Assembly (NCBI GenBank): GCA_964016985.1
Contig: OZ024836.1
Location: 40,854,803 to 40,918,802, forward strand
Reading direction: 5' to 3'
Length of the DNA: 64,000 bases
Origin: Anodontia alba
Lineage: Eukaryota > Mollusca > Bivalvia > Lucinida > Lucinidae
The notes beneath the pieces were generated by a model. The model was given only the letters and a program-made list of their open reading frames with translations. It did no database searches and had not been told where the DNA came from. Shown here piece by piece: positions 57,249-64,000 of this stretch. The position numbers and the translations under genes are program-made. The first letter of the stretch is position 1, and each line of letters begins with the position of its first letter.

Positions 57249-57468
57249 ATCCTAAGACAAAACCAAATGGTGCGTGCGCCCAGCAAAGACTCAGATCAGC
57301 CTGGGCATCCGCCCATTCTGATCAAAGTTTTCGATGTGCGCTAAATGGGTAACTAAGGACCCAAGCTTTCTTAAAGCGGACAGCGAAGACTCTGATCAGA
57401 CTGTGCGGATGCCGAGGTTGATCTAAGTTTTCGCTGGGCGCACATGATATTTTATTGGTTTTGTCGTG
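57249..57468. mobile_element. F3 element with extended inverted ends
   Basis: AAGACAAAACCAAATGGTGC at the left and TATTTTATTGGTTTTGTCGTG (in part) at the right extend the GTGCGCCCAGCAAAGACTCAG / TTTTCGCTGGGCGCACATG palindrome. The form at 58,306 has the same ends, so the family is a MITE with ends near CATGACAAAACCAA. Confidence 0.75.
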
Positions 57469-57854
57469 TAAACACTTTTGGTAAGCAGATACCTGTGAGC
57501 AAATAGGCCTTGACTGTTCTCGACCTTTTCCGCATGGAACTGCCTGTTTTCTGTATTAAGAGAAAATATTTCAAACTGTCGTCTGCTGAAAGGTTTGTCC
57601 TGAAAACTGACTGTGCGTTGTAATTGAAATGATCCCTTATTAAAAACCAAGATCAGACTACTCCTCCGTACAATCTCATCGGTGCCTTCGTTGTCATAAA
57701 AAACAAAACAAAAAAAACAACAAAAAAAAAACATATTAGATACTGTTCAACAGAAAAGATTCTTATCAGAGTGCATGAACAGGTTCGGTGGAATAAAGGA
57801 TCTTTTCTCTTTCTTCCCATACCCAGGTTTATTTACTTTAAGACAGAAAATCCT

Positions 57855-58135
57855 CCATACGAAATCTCGCGTATCCAAATATATTGAAAATTTCACCACC
57901 AAAAACTTAAATTTTTCAGATCAAAATTCTGATATTTTTCATTTTACATATTTCTGCTCAAAACATAGATTGTGGGTACTCGTTAGAACCGCCTCGCCGA
58001 GGCGGTTCTAACGAATACCACAATCTTATGTTTTTGAGCAGAAATAAGAAAAATAACGTATACCCCTGTAAACCCCAGTTTTGCCATATAAAAGTGGTAT
58101 TTAAGAGAGTCAAAGTTATATGTTTCCGTGGTGAT
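57855..58135. mobile_element. F1 foldback copy (i), decayed ends
   Basis: Hairpin intact with tip CCGCCTCGCCGAGGCGG; left end CATACGAAATCTCGCGTAT and right end TATGTTTCCGTGGTGAT have mutated. Confidence 0.85.
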
Positions 58136-58305
58136 ATGAAACTGACACATGCAACTAATCACTTTGTGGCCAACGTATCGGTAACGATCAAAGTTAATAT
58201 TTAATCTGGTCATAGGTACACCAAATGACTAATAGCAGCTGGGAACAATACGTATAGACAGAGAAACGCCTTACGACTACCAACAATATATGATTTGAGC
58301 AACCC

Positions 58306-58488
58306 CATGACAAACCAACAAAATGACATGTGCACCCAGTCTGATCTGTCTTCGCGGCCCGCATGAGAAACACTTTGGTCCTTAACTACCCATTGAGCGC
58401 ACAGCGAAGACTCTGATTAGGCTAAGCGGATGCCTGGGTTGATCTGAGTCTTCGCTGGGCGCACATTCATTTTATTGATTTTGTCATG
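58306..58488. mobile_element. F3 element with extended inverted ends
   Basis: CATGACAAACCAACAAAATG at the left and TTTTATTGATTTTGTCATG at the right, inside them GTGCACCCAG and CTTCGCTGGGCGCACATTC. Confidence 0.8.
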
Positions 58489-58562
58489 AGACGACTCATT
58501 TTATGAGGAATAAAGATATTATATAATTATATATCTATAGTTCCGAGACTGAAAATAGGTAT

Positions 58563-58650
58563 GAAAAAAAAACAAAAAAACAAAAAAAAAAAAAACAACA
58601 AAAAAACAAAAAACAAAAAAAAAAAAAAAAAAAAACAAAAAAAAAAAACA
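58563..58650. repeat. A/C low-complexity tract
   Basis: AAAAAAC-type runs; the lysine-rich frame at 58,561 is a product of this tract. Confidence 0.95.
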
Positions 58651-59760
58651 ACACAAAAGCAAACTCAAGCTGTGATTTCATTTACAAAGCTACATAAAAA
58701 TATTAACAAATCTACTGAATTATTCAGCAGTCATTTAAAAACAACAACAAAAAAATGGGTACACACAAAAACAACAACAACAACAAAAAAAACACTGCAT
58801 TTTTGTACTTAATTTCCACCCCACCCCTCCCCCACCCTAAGTTAAACTGTTGTAAAAATGTTAAATATTTATCGAAATTCAGTGAAACATCACAGAAAAA
58901 ACTTGTAAATCAAATTCAATCGTTGTGATGAAACAAGGACTTAGGCTCGTGGCAAACACTTCAGACACTGGCTAACAGAAAACAACTAGTCGAACCATGG
59001 GCAGCCCAAAAAAGACATAAGCAACTAGCTACCTCTTCTCTAACGCGATGATCACAATTCCAGACGGGATCCAGTAAACTAAACAATAGCATAATGAACA
59101 GGACAAAACACAAAAACGAGAACGCAGCAAGTAGCCACGAGGCCACACAAAGAATAAATAACACCTAATCACCGTCAAATGGTAAAAGTTGCCGGCGGTT
59201 ACATCGATTTGAAAGGTACCAAATCTTCACCCTGCGTTCAAATGTTGTATAAATAATAATGATAATAATAAAAATAATAATAATAATAATTATAGAGATA
59301 ACCCTCGTTACAACAACAGCATTTGTTACTAAAGCTGTTGCCATTAAAATTCATTTTAATGGCAACATCTTTAGAAACAGAATAGCAAGTTTCATCCTTA
59401 GTGACCGTCATATCAATTTTCAAAACTCCGGAATATGGGTTCAGTGATCACAAAGGAGCAGAAAATACAAACTATACTATAATAAAGTAACTGGAGATTT
59501 TTACGGCCTCCTCACGTCACTAACATCAGCTTTAGTAAAAATAAGTAGATTCTAAAAGGAATGACCCTTGAGAGCAATGAACACAGTTTCAAAACTGAAA
59601 CAGCTAAACTGTCATGTTTTCTGGGCTCGACCAGCTAGTTTCGGTAATGAGGCCTCATCAGTGACCTTCAAAACTCCCAGAATGGTCTTTATGACCAGCA
59701 GATATAAACTACACTATATGAGTCTTATTAAATTGCTTAAAACCAAAGTACGTTTGCTGG
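58651..59760. other. stretch without recognised gene
   Basis: ATA-rich microsatellite at about 59,251-59,293; a short palindrome at 59,327-59,372 (AAAGCTGTTGCCATTAAAAT against ATTTTAATGGCAACATCTTT). No gene. Confidence 0.5.
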
Positions 59761-59761
59761 T

Positions 59762-61355
59762 GTCGTTGACTTTTCCACCCCCTGCCTGTTGATGCACCTG
59801 ACTACCTTATTACACACACTTCCACCCCCTGCCTGTTGATGCACCTGACTGCCTTATTACACATACTTCCACCCCCTGCCTGTTGGTGCACCTGACTACC
59901 TTATTACACACACTTCCACCCCCTGCCTGTTGATGCACCTGACTACCTTATTACACATACTTCCACCCCCTGCCTGTTGGTGCACCTGACTACCTTATTA
60001 CACACACACTTCCACCCCCTGCCTGTTGATGCACCTGACTACCTTATTACACACACTTCCACCCCCTGCCTGTTGATGCACCTGACTGCCTTATTACACA
60101 CACTTCCACCCCCTGCCTGTTGATGCACCTAACTACCTTATTACACACATTTCCACCCCCTGCCTGTTGATGCACCTGACTACCTTATTACACACACTTC
60201 CACCTCCTGCCTGTTGATGCACCTGACTACCTTATTACACACATTTTCACCCCCTGCCTGTTGATGCACCTGACTACCTTATTACACACATTTCCACCCC
60301 CTGCCTGTTGATGCACCTGACTACCTTATTACACACACTTCCACCCCCTGCCTGTTGATGCAACTGACTGCCTTATTACACATACTTCCACCCCCTGCCT
60401 GTTGGTGCACCTGACTACCTTATTACACACACTTCCACCTCCTGCCTGTTTATGCACCTGACTACCTTATTACACACATTTTCACCCCCTGTCTGTTGAT
60501 GCACCTGACTACCGTATTACACACACTTCCATCCCCTGCCTGTTGATGCACCTGACTACCTTATTACACACACTTCCATCCCCTGCCTGTTGATGCACCT
60601 GACTACCTTATTACACACACACTTCCCCCCCCCCTTGTCTGTTGATGCACCTGACTACCTTATTACACACACTTCCACCCCCTGCCTGTTGATGCATCTA
60701 ACTACCTCATTACACACACTTCCACCCCCTGCCTGTTGATGCACCTGACAACCTTATTACACACACTTCCACCCCCTGCCTGTTGATGCACCTGACTACC
60801 TTATTACACACATACTCACCCCCCCCTGCCAGTTGATGCACCTGACTACCTTATTACACACACTTCCACCCACTGCCTGTCGATGCACCTAATTCCTCAT
60901 TACACACACTCTTCCACCCACTGCCTGATGATGCACCTGACTACCTTATTACACACACTTCCACCTACTGCCTGTTGATGCACCTGACTACCTTATTACA
61001 CACACACACACACACACACTTCCACCCCCTGCCTGTTGATGCACCTGACTACCATATTAGACACACTTCCCCCCCCCCCGCCCCTGCCTGTTGATGCTCC
61101 TGACTACCTTATTACACACACTTCCACCCCCTGCCTGTTGATGCACATGACTACCTTATTAGACACACTTCTACCCCCTGTCTGTTGATGCACCTGACTA
61201 CCTTATTACACACACTTCCACCCCCTGCCTGTTGATGCACCTGACTACCTTATTACACACACTTCCACCCCCTGCCTGTTGATGCACCTGACTACCTTAT
61301 TACACACACTTCCAGCCCCTGCCTGTTGATGCACCTGACTACCTTATTACACACA
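59762..61355 (+). repeat. 47-bp minisatellite, about 34 units
   Basis: Unit CACTTCCACCCCCTGCCTGT, TGATGCACCTGACTACCTTA, TTACACA. Length varies mainly in the CA and C runs. Units are well conserved, pyrimidine-rich on the + strand, and stop-containing, so no coding. Confidence 0.98.
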
Positions 61356-62858
61356 CTCACAAACCCAAACCCCACACACTTCATTTATTTTTTTTAAACA
61401 CATTCTTGTTACTTCCGATTCAACATTTCGTATGATAATTTTTCAATGTAAATATTTATATTATCAAGAGTTTAGTCAAATGTTATTATTGTATATTCAT
61501 GCAGCTTATGTCTTTTCTGAATTTGAAAATTGAATATTGAATTGTGTATTCCTACTGGCACGTGAAATATACATGCTATGTTTTTCATTGTAGGGAGCGG
61601 GTCGTACGTAATGTTGTGAGAGCTTGTGGTCCGACCCCTTGCATTATAAAAATGCAATAAATATGATTTAATTAAACTAACTAAACTATAGCGCAACTTA
61701 CCTCGCCTGGATTTTAGACCAAATATCCCAAATTGTATGTGTTTGATGGCCCTGGTCAGCGATACTACTAAACCGGTCTACTAGACTGAGTTTTGTTTTT
61801 TATCTAAAATTCATCAATGATCAAACGGTTCTCTCTTTTTTGTCCCGTATATAACTGCGCATCGCCAAAACGGTTTAAGGTCGAGGTTTCGAACTAGTAA
61901 AACTGACTTAAGCCCCAACTAGTTTTCATTCTGACCGTTCAAGGCGATTCCGTTGATGCAGAGCTTTTTTGTTCGTACGGCGGCGTCAGTGGTTTGATAT
62001 GTGACGGTTTGTTTTTTGTCCCTTTTTTCATCTCTCCTTCGGTGAAGGTTGTTTAAGTTTTAGGTACCCTAAAGTAGTTTTCATTTTTTTTTCAAAAGCT
62101 ACAACTCTGCAAAGTTGCCTAAAACTTGTCTCATAACATATACTATATTTACTATACTTAGTTCACATATTTCTGGAACAATTTGCATCTAATAAAAAAC
62201 AGATAAGCTGAGGCAGCCTTATGATAAAACAATTCTCTAGCATAAATGAAAAGGTCGTGTTTCTAAAGCTACAATTGAAAAATCTATTAAATATCGGTCG
62301 TGTTTTGTATTTGACAGAAAACTGCTGAAGGTACTGAACCTTGTTTCTGAGTCGTGTTTTTGATTCGCAAAGACTATACTGTGTGAGTAAATTTGTTTAA
62401 ATGCAAGGTAAATGTATCGTGCATGCCCATTAATCCAAGTGTCTCGGGTAGCAGACAACATTTGATATGTTTGAATGAGTGCACAGGACGATAAATGAAC
62501 TGTCACTTGAATAAAAACCATTTTGGACTAATGCAAACTGCAGATCTAGACAATGTAGAAGGTGATATTGCATGCTGCTGGATCAGAATCCTTACTGTGC
62601 ACATCACCGGATCAGCTGTAATGGTCTAGCAGGTATATCGAGTCTGGCCAAGCCGAGCATACACAGATCAGCCTGGTATCAGAATGCATAAGCTTCAGAT
62701 CAAACAATGCTGGCCCTAGATTAACTGCAGAAAGTATTAGGGAAGTGTAAGTGTTAATACAGACTTTTGCTGGTCTATTATACAAACCGAATGCAAATTT
62801 CAATAAGCATAAAAATGAGCAGTGTTTTAATCTGGATACTTATGATTTGTGGATGTCA
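61356..62858. other. stretch without recognised gene
   Basis: No domain in the open frames. An F3-like trace may lie near 62,640. Confidence 0.5.
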
Positions 62859-64000
62859 TAAAAAAGGTAAGAGAAAAGCCCAGGGAGTGACACAATCACA
62901 AACCGCAGCCCTTCCCAGACACCAAAAGGAAGAGGAAACCGACAAATCTAAACAAGCACAAACCAAACAAACGTACGAAAAGCACTAAGATTCGCTCTCT
63001 CTTCCCCAAGCGAGGTAATCGCAATACTAAAAGGACTGAAAAACACAAGAACAAAATGACACACGGTAAGACATACAACAAATCGCCTCGTAGAATAAAC
63101 CACAAAGCAACAAAGAGTAAGACTAACACCGGGACTACCGCCTTAGAACGGTCGGTAGAGCAAACCATCGGGGGGTTTAAAGCACTTTTAACGCTAGTTA
63201 ACTTCACCCTGGGTCCCGATGCTACTCTTAATACAGAAATACATAAACATTCGGTTCGCATAAAGGCTCCCAACTCAGCCAATGCATCAAAGCGAAAACA
63301 TGAAAATCCAATTAATCACTAAAATAAACAAAGACGAGTAATTCTACTGTATGCCAGAGTAAATGAAAACCAATGGTTGAACCACGGCGGGCCAAGCCAA
63401 AGACATATCGTCAAGCCCCAACCCACTGGTTAAAGTTTTACGAAGAGGCCGTCATTGAGTCTGAGGCCCGAACCGCCGTCGTGCAATTAAAGAGTGAAGC
63501 ATAGCCATCAACAATGATTGGGTTGACAACTAGGCATGCAGTTTGCTGCATAATATCCAGGCTATAGCCAATTTTTTATAACGGTTAATAAGTTTTCTGA
63601 ATTGCTCCGAAAAGTTAGATTTACCTACAATTTTTCTAAATCTGTACACTAAGTCACCGTAAAATTCGGGTTCCGATTTACCTTGTAGCAGAAGTGTTTT
63701 CAGACTGACGCTATATTTTTCTAACAAGGCACTGTGTCTGCGATAAAATTTCGAAAACGCCTTACGAAGTTTAAAATAACGATAGCCCTGCCTAAGAAGT
63801 TTGGCAGTAAGGGCTTTATAACGGTAGTTAAAGTCATTAAGATTTGAAGAAGCTCTGGCGAATCTTATAAGTTGAGATATGTTTACCCCATATGAGGTAC
63901 GCCGGGGGACATCGCCACCCAGAAAAGGGAAATTGACTATATCAAAATCAAAATCGTCCCGTTTATCATAAATTTTGGTGGAAACTGTACCCTTAGATAT
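62859..64000 (-). mobile_element. RTX retroelement, copy F, runs off the window
   Basis: Terminus ATAAAAAAGGTAAGAGAAAA on the + strand, then the tail collinear with copy B (to about 63,500), then the RT C-terminus. Its G run is only 6 (63,171-63,176). It is the least decayed copy. Confidence 0.85.
63500..64000 (-). pseudogene. RTX reverse transcriptase C-terminal part
   Basis: On the - strand: KRDDFDFDIVNFPFLGGDVP near 63,930, SYGVNISQLIRFARASS near 63,870, a one-base shift near 63,840, LRKAFSKFYRRHSALL near 63,750, then ORF 63,530-63,727 with EFYGDLVYRFRKIVGKSNFS and EQFRKLINRYKK. This preserves the C-terminal domain that is scrambled in copy B. The catalytic region lies beyond the window. 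Confidence 0.8.

Noticed and set aside
58561..58812. Lysine-rich open frame
   Set aside because: Product of an A-rich low-complexity tract.
62896..63282. Hydrophobic 128-codon - strand frame, repeated at 6,936, 45,889 and elsewhere
   Set aside because: It is the non-coding tail of RTX after the RT stop region; frames differ between copies and contain the G-run.

Overview
The window is animal genomic DNA, AT-rich and gene-poor, and I read it as a bivalve mollusc. Three things point there: a shematrin-like shell-matrix (mantle) gene; reverse-transcriptase remnants of kinds common in bivalve genomes; and a dense load of short palindromic and foldback elements plus minisatellites. The species cannot be fixed from the sequence alone. 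No prokaryotic operon, CRISPR array, rRNA gene or intact viral gene is visible.

Only one convincing host gene is seen, on the + strand at about 33,208-42,816. It has a TATA box, a strong Kozak start, a signal-peptide exon, two Gly/Tyr/Met-rich exons that each open with a basic Cys/Trp module, and a small last exon encoding a basic tail ending in KKY. All proposed introns are phase 1 and the joined lengths (55+222+249+26 bases) give an open frame of 183 codons plus stop. Exon 2 also has an in-frame stop just past its donor, so a short 94-residue isoform is possible.

The rest is layered mobile and repetitive DNA. 0.17-12 kb: a dead mariner, a LINE remnant on the - strand, a Tc1-like fragment, and a second LINE on the + strand split by an antisense reverse-transcribing element (Penelope-like or related, called RTX here). 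13-21.5 kb: tandem and degenerate repeats and a foldback. 21.5-22.9 kb: a second dead mariner, inserted in a repeat whose empty counterpart lies at 15.2 kb. 22.9-28 kb: a long direct repeat, tRNA-like SINE heads, TA arrays and a 1.1-kb terminal-inverted-repeat element. 28.8-30.1 kb: two piggyBac-like MITEs. 32-43 kb: the gene with MITE-filled introns, including a perfect 404-bp duplication and a 186-bp insertion carrying a hammerhead-ribozyme-like motif between 9-bp target duplications. 44-64 kb: more RTX tails, foldbacks, a ~157-bp satellite, a 48-bp and a 47-bp minisatellite, and an RTX copy running off the end.

Repeat family labels used below are mine: F1 (CAT[T/C]ACGAAAACA foldback, ~280 bp), F2 (GGGCC..GCGAAAA ends, ~215 bp), F3 (GCGCCCAGCGAAGA palindromic repeat), F4 (TTAA-CCC..GGG-TTAA, ~245 bp), F5 (CAGGGCCCAGTTG ends, ~230-250 bp). 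All identifications are by eye; no alignment or database search was run.
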